A stretch of DNA of 64,000 nucleotides from DASUPK01 sp963728875 (lineage in GTDB: Bacteria; Actinomycetota; Thermoleophilia; Solirubrobacterales; 70-9): positions 558,001 through 622,000 of the forward strand of contig CAVSLJ010000001.1 in assembly GCA_963728875.1 (NCBI GenBank), written 5' to 3'. The notes beneath the pieces were generated by a model. The model was not told where the DNA came from. It saw nothing but the letters and a program-made list of their open reading frames with translations, and did no database searches. The position numbers were made by a program, and so were the translations under genes. Every line of letters starts with the position of its first letter. Within the stretch, counting starts at the first letter, position 1. This document shows, piece by piece, positions 25,676-33,700 of the stretch.

Positions 25676-27145
25676 GTGGAATCGCGCAGCATGGGCACCG
25701 CAGCCCCCAGCGTGCCAGGCAGGGTGGGGGCGAGTCGCTGGGTTCCGGCTCTCGTCCGGACCGAGCCGCTCCTGTTCGCGCTCGCGTTCGTGGCCGCAGT
25801 CGCCTACTCGCTCTACGCGATCTGGGAGCACAACCACTTCCAGACCGACTTCGACCTGGCCATCGCCGATCAGGCGGTCTGGCACTACGCGCACCTCCAG
25901 TCTCCCGAGATCACCACGATCAACCCGCCGGTGAGCATGCTCGGCGACCACTTCTCCCCGATCCTGATCGGCGCCACCCCGCTCTACTGGCTCTGGCAGG
26001 ACCCGCGCATGCTGCTGATCGTCCAGGCAGCGGTCATCGCTGCCTCCGTCGTGCCGGTCTTTCTCTTCGCGGAGCCGCGGCTGGGGCGGCCGGGGGCCTA
26101 CCTGCTCGCCCTGGCCTACTCCCTCTTCTGGGGGATCAGCGCGGCGGTTGGCTACCAGTTCCACGAGCTCGCCTTCGCGCCGCTGCTGATCGCGCTCTGC
26201 ATCCTGTTCGCCGACCGGCGCCACTGGACCGCCTACTTCATCTCCCTGGGCGCCCTGCTGCTCGTCAAGGAGAACATGGCCGTGCTCGCCGTCTTCATCG
26301 GGCTCTGGCTGATCAGTGGGCGGGAGGTGCGGCGAGGGGCGATCACGATCGGGGTCGGCCTGGTCTGGTACTTCCTCGCCGTCAACGTGCTGCTGCCGGC
26401 GTTCGCGGGCCACTCCTACACCCACTGGACCTACGACGCTCTCGGGCCCGACGCGCCGGGAGCCCTGAAGGGCGTCATCACCCACCCCGACCTGCCCTTC
26501 CGCCTCCTCCTCGACAACGACACCAAGCAGGAGACCCTGCTGCTGCTGGTGGTCCCGTTCTGCGGGCTGATCTTCGGGTCACGGCTGATCATCCTCTGCA
26601 TCCCGCTGGTCGCGCAGCAGCTCTTCTCGAGCTATCCCGCCCAATGGGGAACCGACTTCCACTACTGGCTGCCGATCGCTCCCGTGCTGGCGATGGGAGC
26701 GGCGGACGGCCTTCACAACCTGCTTCGCTGGTGGAAGCGGGAGCATTGGCTGCCCGTCGTGGGAACGGCGGCCGCGGCGGTGATGCTGGCAGTGAACATC
26801 GGCCTCGCCCACCGCTTCCCCCTCTGGAGGCTCGTCCAGCCGGGGTTCTCACTCGCGGCCACCTCGACCGACAGGGCAGCGGAGCGAGCGATCGAGCAGG
26901 TACCGGGCGACGCCTCGGCGACCGTCCCCGCCTCGCAGGCGCCTCACATGAGCGAACGTTCGGAGATCCACCTGCTCGGCTACCCCTCGCCCAAGGTCGA
27001 CTACGTCGTGTTCGCGCCGGCGGCGATCGGCTGGCCCGACCCGGTTTTCGCTCGCCAATGGCTTCATCAGAACCGCCCGGCCTACCGGCAGGTCTACAGC
27101 CGCGATGGCTGGGTCGTCTGGGAGCGAAGGGACCTCGCCGGATGA
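25676..27145 (+). CDS. DUF2079 polytopic membrane protein
   Basis: 489 residues with about ten membrane helices. After the first helix come HFQTDFDLAIADQAVW and PPVSMLGDHFSPILIGATPLYW, the conserved segment of DUF2079, a GT-C-like family of unknown reaction. The C-terminal 100 residues are extracytoplasmic and end in VVWERRDL. GTG 25676 is preferred because TACGCT ends 7 nt upstream; ATG 25649 and ATG 25691 are alternatives. It is coupled to the next methyltransferase by ATGA. Confidence 0.8.
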   Translation: MESRSMGTAAPSVPGRVGASRWVPALVRTEPLLFALAFVAAVAYSLYAIWEHNHFQTDFDLAIADQAVWHYAHLQSPEITTINPPVSMLGDHFSPILIGATPLYWLWQDPRMLLIVQAAVIAASVVPVFLFAEPRLGRPGAYLLALAYSLFWGISAAVGYQFHELAFAPLLIALCILFADRRHWTAYFISLGALLLVKENMAVLAVFIGLWLISGREVRRGAITIGVGLVWYFLAVNVLLPAFAGHSYTHWTYDALGPDAPGALKGVITHPDLPFRLLLDNDTKQETLLLLVVPFCGLIFGSRLIILCIPLVAQQLFSSYPAQWGTDFHYWLPIAPVLAMGAADGLHNLLRWWKREHWLPVVGTAAAAVMLAVNIGLAHRFPLWRLVQPGFSLAATSTDRAAERAIEQVPGDASATVPASQAPHMSERSEIHLLGYPSPKVDYVVFAPAAIGWPDPVFARQWLHQNRPAYRQVYSRDGWVVWERRDLAG

Positions 27146-27753
27146 GCCGGGGTCCTCTGATCACCCGGCTCGGCCAGCTCGCCGCGAGCGGGGAGTGGCG
27201 GATGAAGCGGGAGGAGCTCCTCGCCGGAGACATACGCAACGGTCCCCACCACTCCGTCCTCGACCTCGGATCCGGCCGTTCACCACTTCTCGGCCAGATC
27301 AGCCCGCAGCGCTACATCGGCCTCGACCTTCACCCCGCTGATCTCGACTACGCGCGTCGCCGCTATGAGAGGCCGGGCTACGAGTTCGTCGAGACCAACT
27401 TCATGGAGTGGCCGCTCGAGCAGTGGCGCGGCATGGACGTGGTCACAGCCTCCGCGGTCTTCCATCATCTGACCGACGAGCAGGTCGTGGCGCTCGTCGG
27501 CCGGGTTCAGGACCAGGTGGAGCCGGCGAGAATGGTCTTCACCGACGGCGTCACCCGCGGTCCGCTCGCCGGAGTGCTCACCCGGCTCGACGAGGGCGAG
27601 CCGAGTAGGCAGCGGGACGCGCTGTATGAGCTCTTTCGCCCCCGCTTCGAGGTTACCCAGACCTGGTCGTACGTGGTCCCGTTGCGGACCTACCTCTACT
27701 TCGGGTTCGAGCTCGTTCCGGCAGCCTCCGGCAGCCCCCGCCCCAACGATTAG
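27142..27753 (+). CDS. Class I SAM-dependent methyltransferase
   Basis: 203 residues. The N-terminus RGPLITRLGQLAASGEWRMK is followed by the SAM loop VLDLGSGRSPLL, IGLDLHPADLD and VVTASAVFHHLTDEQ. Short for a class I enzyme and without an obvious extra domain. Its start overlaps the DUF2079 stop (ATGA). The acceptor is unknown. Confidence 0.8.
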   Translation: MSRGPLITRLGQLAASGEWRMKREELLAGDIRNGPHHSVLDLGSGRSPLLGQISPQRYIGLDLHPADLDYARRRYERPGYEFVETNFMEWPLEQWRGMDVVTASAVFHHLTDEQVVALVGRVQDQVEPARMVFTDGVTRGPLAGVLTRLDEGEPSRQRDALYELFRPRFEVTQTWSYVVPLRTYLYFGFELVPAASGSPRPND

Positions 27754-27756
27754 TTT

Positions 27757-29037
27757 GTGTCCGCCGTGACACGCAGAGTGCTGCTGCTGACGTACTACTG
27801 GCCGCCGTCACCGGGCAGCGGGGCCAGCCGCTGGACGTCGCTTGCGGACCACCTGCGCAGATCCGGTCACGAGGTCACGGTCCTCACCACCTCCGCATTC
27901 GCCCACACGGCCTCTGACGGCGAGGAGATCGTGCGGGTCGGCGACCTGGCCTCGGCCTCGCTTTTGCGGCGGCTGCTCCGCCGCCCTCAGCTCGACGCCG
28001 TCTCGCTCGCTGCCCCCGCCCCCGAGTCACCTCCAGGCCTGCTCACAAAGATGCTCGTACCCGATCCCCAGGTCGTCAGCTGGGCGCCGTTCGCGACCCG
28101 CGCCGCCCGCCGGCTTCTTCGTCGGCGCCCGGTCGACTGCGTGATCACCAGCTCCCCGCCCGAGTCGGTCCATCTGGCGGGCCTGGCTCTCGGTCGTCGG
28201 CGCCCCGCCTGGGTCGCCGATCTCAGGGACGGCTGGACGTTCGAGCCACTGCGCCCGCTGTTCCCCACCCGGCCGCAGCGCTGGCTGGACCGGCGCCTGG
28301 AGCGCGCGGTAATGAGCGGGGCGGATTCGGTGATGGCCGCGACCGAGCCGATCGCGCGCGACCTCAGCGAGCGCTACGCGATCCCCTCGACCACGATCCG
28401 CAACGCCTGGGATCCTGCTCTCGAGACCGAGGTCGCGGCGGCGCAGCCTCCGCCACTCGAGCCCGACCGGGTCAACCTCGTGTACACCGGGAGCCTCGGC
28501 GGGGTGAGGGGGCACGATGACCAGGCGCTGCTCGCGGCCCTGCGGGAGATCGTCAGGGACGACCCGGGACTGGCCGCCCGACTCCGCCTCGTGATCGCAG
28601 GCTGGCTGACGGAGTCCGAGCAACGGTTGCTGTCGGCGCCGGATCTCGCCCCGGTCGTGCGCCTGGTCGGGGCTCTGCCGCGACCCGAGGCGCTCGCCCT
28701 CCAGCGTGAAGCCGAGGCCCTGCTCCTGGTCACCTCGAACGACACGTCGATCTCGACCACGAAGCTCTACGAGTACCTGGCGGCGGGCCGGCCGATCCTC
28801 GCCCTGGCCGGCCACAACGAGGCTGCCAGGATCGTGGCCGAGACGAGGACCGGCCTGACCGTCGCACCGGACGACGCGCCTGCCATCCGCCGGGCCCTTG
28901 GCGGGATCGTGGCCGGCGAGCTCGACGGGCGCTACGAGCCACGCGACCTCGACTCCTACCGGTACCCGGCGCCAGCCGAGGCCCTCGCAGAGGCGATCGA
29001 GCGGGCGGTGGACCATCACCGCCGCCGCGGCGGCTGA
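27757..29037 (+). CDS. Glycosyltransferase family 4-like
   Basis: 426 residues, GT-B fold. It opens RRVLLLTYYWPPSPGSGASRW, typical of GT4-like enzymes, and has NLVYTGSLGGVRGHDDQALL and TKLYEYLAAGRPILALAG in the nucleotide-binding half. There is no classical E-x7-E. GTG at 27757 opens the frame. A second GTG at 27766 lies 9 nt after a TAGTTT hexamer and may be the real leaderless start. The stop precedes asnB by 20 nt. Confidence 0.85.
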   Translation: MSAVTRRVLLLTYYWPPSPGSGASRWTSLADHLRRSGHEVTVLTTSAFAHTASDGEEIVRVGDLASASLLRRLLRRPQLDAVSLAAPAPESPPGLLTKMLVPDPQVVSWAPFATRAARRLLRRRPVDCVITSSPPESVHLAGLALGRRRPAWVADLRDGWTFEPLRPLFPTRPQRWLDRRLERAVMSGADSVMAATEPIARDLSERYAIPSTTIRNAWDPALETEVAAAQPPPLEPDRVNLVYTGSLGGVRGHDDQALLAALREIVRDDPGLAARLRLVIAGWLTESEQRLLSAPDLAPVVRLVGALPRPEALALQREAEALLLVTSNDTSISTTKLYEYLAAGRPILALAGHNEAARIVAETRTGLTVAPDDAPAIRRALGGIVAGELDGRYEPRDLDSYRYPAPAEALAEAIERAVDHHRRRGG

Positions 29038-29057
29038 GCCGCTTTATCCTCGCCCGC

Positions 29058-30917
29058 ATGTGCGGGATCGCCGGGAGCGCCGGAGCGAGGCCGGACGCGG
29101 CTCTGCTCGCGCGGATGGCGGAGGCGATGCGAACCAGAGGCCCCGATGGGGATGGCCTCTGGACTGACGAGGAAGCGGGGTTCGCCTTCCGGCGACTCAG
29201 CATCATCGACCTCCACCAGCGATCCAACCAGCCGATGCACCTGGCGGGGCGCCATCTCGTCTTCAACGGGGAGATCTACAACTACCTCGAGCTCCGCGAG
29301 GAGCTCATCTCCCTCGGACATCGATTCGAGACCGAGGGAGACGCCGAGGTTCTCCTCCACGCGTGGGTGGAATGGGGCGAGGGAGCGCTCGAGCGCCTCA
29401 ACGGGATGTTCGCCTTCGCAATCTGGGACGACGACGAGAAGTCGCTCACCCTCGCATCCGATCCATTCGGCGAGAAGCCCGTGTACTGGAGTGAGGCTGG
29501 CGGGCGGATCGCCTTTGCCTCCGAGCTGAAGGCGCTGATCCTGGCTCCCTGGGTCGAGACAGAGCCCGATCTGGAGCTGCTCGGCAACTTCATCGCCCGC
29601 GAATCCGTCATGCCCGACCCCGGGCAGAGCTTCCTGCGCGGCGTCAAGCGCCTACCGGGGGCGCACCTGCTTCGCTGGCGCCGGGGCAGGACCGAGACCG
29701 TCCGCTACTGGACGCCACAGCCGGTCGAGGTTCCCGTCATCTACGAGGACGCCGTGGCGCAACTACGCGAGCTTCTGCTCGACTCGATCAATCTTCGGCT
29801 GCGCAGCGACGTGCCAGTCGGAACCTCGCTGAGCGGCGGCGTCGACTCATCGGCGATCGTGGCGCTCTCTGCAAAGCTCGCGGGTGACCATCGTCGCCAC
29901 GCGTTCACCGCCACCTACCCGGGCTTCGAGCGAGACGAGTGGCATTACGCCCACGAGGTTGCCGAGGCAGCCGGTGTCGCCCAGCACCATGCCGTCGAGC
30001 CAACCGGAGCCGAGCTCCTGGCCGATCTTGAGGCCCTCGTGGACGCACACGAAGAGCCCGTCGGCAGCTCCAGCGTCTACGCGCAGTGGCGGGTGATGCA
30101 AGCGGCGAAGGAGGCGGGCGTGACTGTGCTTCTCGACGGCCAGGGCGGGGACGAGCTCCTCGGGGGCTACGAGGGAACGTCGGGGTGGACGCTCCGCTCG
30201 CAGGGACCGATGGCGACTCTGCGGGGTGTCGCCGCCGATCGCCACGAGCGGGCAGCCGTGACGCGTTCGCTGGCCGCGGACTGGCTCCCCCGCTTCGCCG
30301 TGCGCGCCTACCGGCGCCGTATGGCTACGCCCTACACCCCGGCGGAGCAAGCCAGGGCCGCCGCTCGGGTCGAGCCCGAGCGTATGGATTGGGTTATGGG
30401 CCAATCACCGGTCGGGCGACAACTCCGGCTCGAGCTCTTCGACACCAGCCTGCCTTCCCTGCTGCGCTATGCGGATCGAAGCAGCATGGCCCACAGTCGC
30501 GAAGTACGGCTTCCCTTACTCGATCGCCGAGTCGCCGAGCTGGCGCTCTCCCTCCCGCCGGATTTCCTCTACCGGAACCGAGTGACGAAGAGTCCCCTCC
30601 GCGACGCCGTCCGCGATCTCGTGCCGGCGTCGGTACTCGCGCGTCGCGACAAGACTGGCTTCGTCACACCACAGACCCAGTGGCTCTCCGAGCCGGCGAT
30701 GCGGGAGCGAATCGCCGACCTGCTGCTCAGCCCGGAGGGAAAGGGACGGGGACTGTATGCGACGGACGCCGTCGAGGCCGACCTGCGCGAGGGACGATGG
30801 CGCGACCCTCATGGGATCTGGCGGGCTGCTTTCGCGGAGATGTGGCTGCGCCGGCTCTCCGCCTGGAGGTCCAGGACCGGGGCGGGAGCGGACCGCATCG
30901 GCGCGAGTGTCGGCTAG
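29058..30917 (+). CDS. asnB: Asparagine synthase (glutamine-hydrolysing) type amidotransferase
   Basis: 619 residues. Cys2 is the glutaminase nucleophile (MCGIAG), followed by RGPDGDG and the NGEIYNY glutamine-binding segment. The synthetase domain has the PP-loop SGGVDS at 259-264 and LDGQGGDELLGGY. It transfers glutamine-derived ammonia to an adenylated carboxylate. Its place in a glycan locus, directly before hisH/hisF/wbpG homologues, suggests the carboxylate may be a uronic acid (as proposed for WbpS-type proteins) rather than aspartate. Leaderless-type start: TATCCT ends 7 nt upstream. Confidence 0.9.
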   Translation: MCGIAGSAGARPDAALLARMAEAMRTRGPDGDGLWTDEEAGFAFRRLSIIDLHQRSNQPMHLAGRHLVFNGEIYNYLELREELISLGHRFETEGDAEVLLHAWVEWGEGALERLNGMFAFAIWDDDEKSLTLASDPFGEKPVYWSEAGGRIAFASELKALILAPWVETEPDLELLGNFIARESVMPDPGQSFLRGVKRLPGAHLLRWRRGRTETVRYWTPQPVEVPVIYEDAVAQLRELLLDSINLRLRSDVPVGTSLSGGVDSSAIVALSAKLAGDHRRHAFTATYPGFERDEWHYAHEVAEAAGVAQHHAVEPTGAELLADLEALVDAHEEPVGSSSVYAQWRVMQAAKEAGVTVLLDGQGGDELLGGYEGTSGWTLRSQGPMATLRGVAADRHERAAVTRSLAADWLPRFAVRAYRRRMATPYTPAEQARAAARVEPERMDWVMGQSPVGRQLRLELFDTSLPSLLRYADRSSMAHSREVRLPLLDRRVAELALSLPPDFLYRNRVTKSPLRDAVRDLVPASVLARRDKTGFVTPQTQWLSEPAMRERIADLLLSPEGKGRGLYATDAVEADLREGRWRDPHGIWRAAFAEMWLRRLSAWRSRTGAGADRIGASVG

Positions 30918-30942
30918 GTCCCGACCTCGCTAACTTGGCTCG

Positions 30943-31575
30943 ATGAGCGGACTTGTCGTAGTTGACTACGAAGCCGGCAACCTCGGGGCCATCCCGAACA
31001 TGCTGCGCCGCCTCGGCTCGGACGCGATCCTGTCCTCGGACCCGGAGGTGGTCGCAGACGCGGACAGGCTCATCCTTCCCGGGGTGGGCGCCTTCGACCA
31101 CGGGATGTCGCAACTCGAGGCGCTGGAGTTGAGCCCGGCGCTTCGGCGGGCGGTGGAGCAGCGGGGGGTGCCGATCACAGGTGTGTGCCTCGGGATGCAG
31201 CTGATGACCCAGCGCAGCGATGAGGGCGAGAAGGCCGGCCTCGGCTGGGTCGACGCCGAGACGGTCCACTTCGGCGCCGGGCTGTCGAACGGCGATCGCC
31301 TGCGCCTGCCGCACATCGGCTGGAACTACGCCTATCCGGTGCAAGAGCATCCGCTCAACGCCGGGCTGCCGAACCCCTCGAGCTTCTACTTCGTGCACAC
31401 CTACCGAGTCGTCTGCCGTCGAGATGCCGATCTCCTCTTCGGAACGCGCTACTCGGGCGTCAGCTTCTGCTCCGGCTTCGTCCATGACAATGTCTGTGCC
31501 GTGCAGTTCCACCCCGAGAAGAGCCACAAGTTCGGGCTCGAGTTCCTACGCCACTTCGTCGAGTGGAACCCGTGA
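30943..31575 (+). CDS. hisH2: HisH-like glutaminase subunit of a sugar amidotransferase
   Basis: 210 residues, class I glutamine amidotransferase. Catalytic triad Cys82 (GVCLGMQ), His190 and Glu192 (VQFHPEKSH), with the oxyanion segment LPGVGAF. By itself it looks like histidine-pathway HisH. However, it is coupled (GTGA) to a divergent HisF and then to two N-acetyl sugar amidotransferases, the arrangement of Pseudomonas hisH2-hisF2-wbpG. It probably supplies ammonia for making an acetamidino group. TAACTT ends 6 nt before the ATG. Confidence 0.87.
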   Translation: MSGLVVVDYEAGNLGAIPNMLRRLGSDAILSSDPEVVADADRLILPGVGAFDHGMSQLEALELSPALRRAVEQRGVPITGVCLGMQLMTQRSDEGEKAGLGWVDAETVHFGAGLSNGDRLRLPHIGWNYAYPVQEHPLNAGLPNPSSFYFVHTYRVVCRRDADLLFGTRYSGVSFCSGFVHDNVCAVQFHPEKSHKFGLEFLRHFVEWNP

Positions 31576-32408
31576 GCGCCGAGCACTCCCAGAACCGACA
31601 GTTCCCGATCGAAATCCCCGAGCGGCCGCACCGGCCGCGGATCATCCCTGTCCTACTGCTTCACAAGAACCAGCTGTACAAGACGGTCGAGTTCGGCCAA
31701 CCGAAGTACGTCGGCGACCCTCGCAACGCGGTGCGGATCTTCAACGACCTCGGGGCCGATGAGCTCGTGCTGTTGGACATCGACGCGTCGCGGGAGAAGA
31801 AGCCCCCGAACTTCGTGCTGATCGAGGAGATCGTCTCCGAGGCGTTCATGCCGGTCGGCTATGGAGGCGGCATCGCGGACTTCGAGACGGCGCGCCGGAT
31901 CCTGCGAATCGGGGTCGAGAAGATCGTCCTCTGCACCGCCGCCGCGGAGAACCCAGAGCTGATTCAGGAGTCATCCAAGGCCTTTGGTGCCCAGAGCGTG
32001 GTGGGGTGCATCGATACGAAAAGGCAGCGATTCCGCGGACACCAGTGCTTCATTCGGAGCGGCGGCCAACGCCTGTCCAAAGCGCCCGCCGAGCTGGCGG
32101 CGAGCTTCGTCGAGTGCGGCGCCGGTGAGATCCTCGTCAACTCGATCGATCGCGATGGCACCTTCGGCGGCTATGACGTCGATCTCGTCAAGGAGATCGC
32201 CAAGCGCGTGAGCGTACCCGTGGTCGCCTGCGGGGGCGCCGAGTCATACGAGGACCTGGCGCGGGTCGTGCATAATGCGGGGGCCTCTGCGGCGGCTGCG
32301 GGCAGCCTGTTCGTCTTCCAGCGCCCACATCGGGCGGTCCTGATCACGTTCCCCTCCGAGGCCGAACGCGCAGAGCTCTTCCCCGAGACCGACCTTCAGA
32401 CCGCATGA
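31572..32408 (+). CDS. hisF2: HisF-like synthase/ammonia-channel subunit of a sugar amidotransferase
   Basis: 278 residues, (beta-alpha)8 barrel. ELVLLDIDAS, VGYGGGI, VVGCIDTKR, NSIDRDGTFGGYD and VPVVACGGA are the conserved strands. The first-strand Asp of true HisF (CLDVKDG) is missing; the segment reads IIPVLLLHKNQLYK, as in the surface-polysaccharide subgroup. The Asp of IDTK and the Asp of SIDRDGT are kept. It should form a glutaminase complex with the preceding HisH-like protein and pass ammonia to WbpG. GTG 31572 is chosen for the GTGA overlap; GTG 31563 is an alternative. Confidence 0.85.
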   Translation: MSAEHSQNRQFPIEIPERPHRPRIIPVLLLHKNQLYKTVEFGQPKYVGDPRNAVRIFNDLGADELVLLDIDASREKKPPNFVLIEEIVSEAFMPVGYGGGIADFETARRILRIGVEKIVLCTAAAENPELIQESSKAFGAQSVVGCIDTKRQRFRGHQCFIRSGGQRLSKAPAELAASFVECGAGEILVNSIDRDGTFGGYDVDLVKEIAKRVSVPVVACGGAESYEDLARVVHNAGASAAAAGSLFVFQRPHRAVLITFPSEAERAELFPETDLQTA

Positions 32409-33700
32409 GCAACGTAGCCACGAAGGAACGCACGACGGTCACCGAGGGCGAGTTGCCGCCCGTGCTCGAGCCCGCCGTGCGCCGCCGCGCCGAGCACGTC
32501 TTCGCCGACGGCCGCCCCTACCAGGTGTGCACCCGCTGCATCATGGACACGAGCGACTCGGAGATCGTCTTCGACGAGCACGGGGTCTGCCACCACTGCC
32601 ACGACTACGAACGCCGGGTCGCGGCGGAGGTGTTCCCGCCGCCGGAGGGCCACCAGTTGCTGGCGGCCACCGTCGCCCAGATCAAGCGGGAGGGACGCCG
32701 GCGGCGCTACGACTGCATCCTCGGGCTCAGCGGTGGGGTGGACAGCACCTACGTCGCCTACCTGACCAAGCAGCTCGGGCTGCGGCCGCTGGCGCTCCAC
32801 CTCGACAACGGCTGGGACTCGGACGTCGCCGTCCGCAACATCCACAACATCGTCCGCAAGCTCGATATCGACCTCGAGACCCACGTGCTCGACTGGGAGG
32901 AGTTCCGCAGCCTGCAGCTCGCCTTCCTCCGGGCCTCTACCCCGGACTCCGAGATCCCCTCCGACCACGCGATCGTCGCATCGCTCTACGAGGCCGCCCG
33001 CAAGCACAAGGTGCGCTGGATCATGGACGGCTCAAACGTCGTCACCGAGATCATGGTCCCGGCGACCTGGTCACACGGCCACAGCGACTGGGGCTACATC
33101 AAGGGGCTGAACGACGCCTTTGGGACACGGCCGCTCAAGACCTTTCCCCACTACGGCTTCCTCAAGCTCCACCTCTCCTACTGGAGGCGCCACAAGATCG
33201 AGCGGTTCCCGTTGCTCAACTACGTCGATTACGACAAGCCGCGCGCGATCGAGATCCTGAAGAGCGAACTCGACTGGGAGCCCTACGGCGCGAAGCACTA
33301 CGAGTCCGTCTACACGAAGTTCTACCAGGGGTACATCCTTCCCCAGAAGTTCGGCTTCGACAAGCGGCGCCCTCATCTCTCCTGCTTGATCAACGATGGC
33401 AAGATCGCCCGGGCCGAAGCCCTCGAGGAGATCGAGCACCCCGCGATCGAGCCGGAGGAGCTGCGCCGGGACCGCGTCTTTGTCGCCAAGAAGCTCGGCA
33501 TCACCGAGGCAGAGTTCGACGAGGTCATGGCGCTGCCGCGCAAGACCTTCTGGGATTACCCATCCGACGAGCGGGACCTGTCGGGCACCTGGCGCTCCCG
33601 CCTGCACCACCTCCTACGCTTGCTGGAAATGCAATTCGGGGGGTTGAAGGCACGTGCGCGCCGCCTTCTCAACCGCCTCCTCGGGCGTGGGAGCGAATGA
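32405..33700 (+). CDS. wbpG: N-acetyl sugar amidotransferase (WbpG type), copy 1
   Basis: 431 residues. A zinc-like knuckle has Cys42/Cys45 and Cys62/Cys65 (CTRCIMDTSD, CHHCHDYE). The PP-loop ATPase motif SGGVDS is at 109-114, followed by LALHLDNGWDSD. This is the WbpG/WbuX/PseA group that adenylates an N-acetyl sugar and replaces oxygen with nitrogen to give an acetamidino sugar. Coupled to hisF2 (ATGA) and to copy 2 (ATGA). Its C-terminal basic tail (about 395-431) is absent in copy 2. Confidence 0.9.
   Translation: MSNVATKERTTVTEGELPPVLEPAVRRRAEHVFADGRPYQVCTRCIMDTSDSEIVFDEHGVCHHCHDYERRVAAEVFPPPEGHQLLAATVAQIKREGRRRRYDCILGLSGGVDSTYVAYLTKQLGLRPLALHLDNGWDSDVAVRNIHNIVRKLDIDLETHVLDWEEFRSLQLAFLRASTPDSEIPSDHAIVASLYEAARKHKVRWIMDGSNVVTEIMVPATWSHGHSDWGYIKGLNDAFGTRPLKTFPHYGFLKLHLSYWRRHKIERFPLLNYVDYDKPRAIEILKSELDWEPYGAKHYESVYTKFYQGYILPQKFGFDKRRPHLSCLINDGKIARAEALEEIEHPAIEPEELRRDRVFVAKKLGITEAEFDEVMALPRKTFWDYPSDERDLSGTWRSRLHHLLRLLEMQFGGLKARARRLLNRLLGRGSE

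Noticed and set aside
30943..32408. hisH and hisF as part of a histidine biosynthesis operon
   Set aside because: No other his genes are nearby, the HisF-like protein lacks the first catalytic Asp, and both are coupled to sugar amidotransferases.
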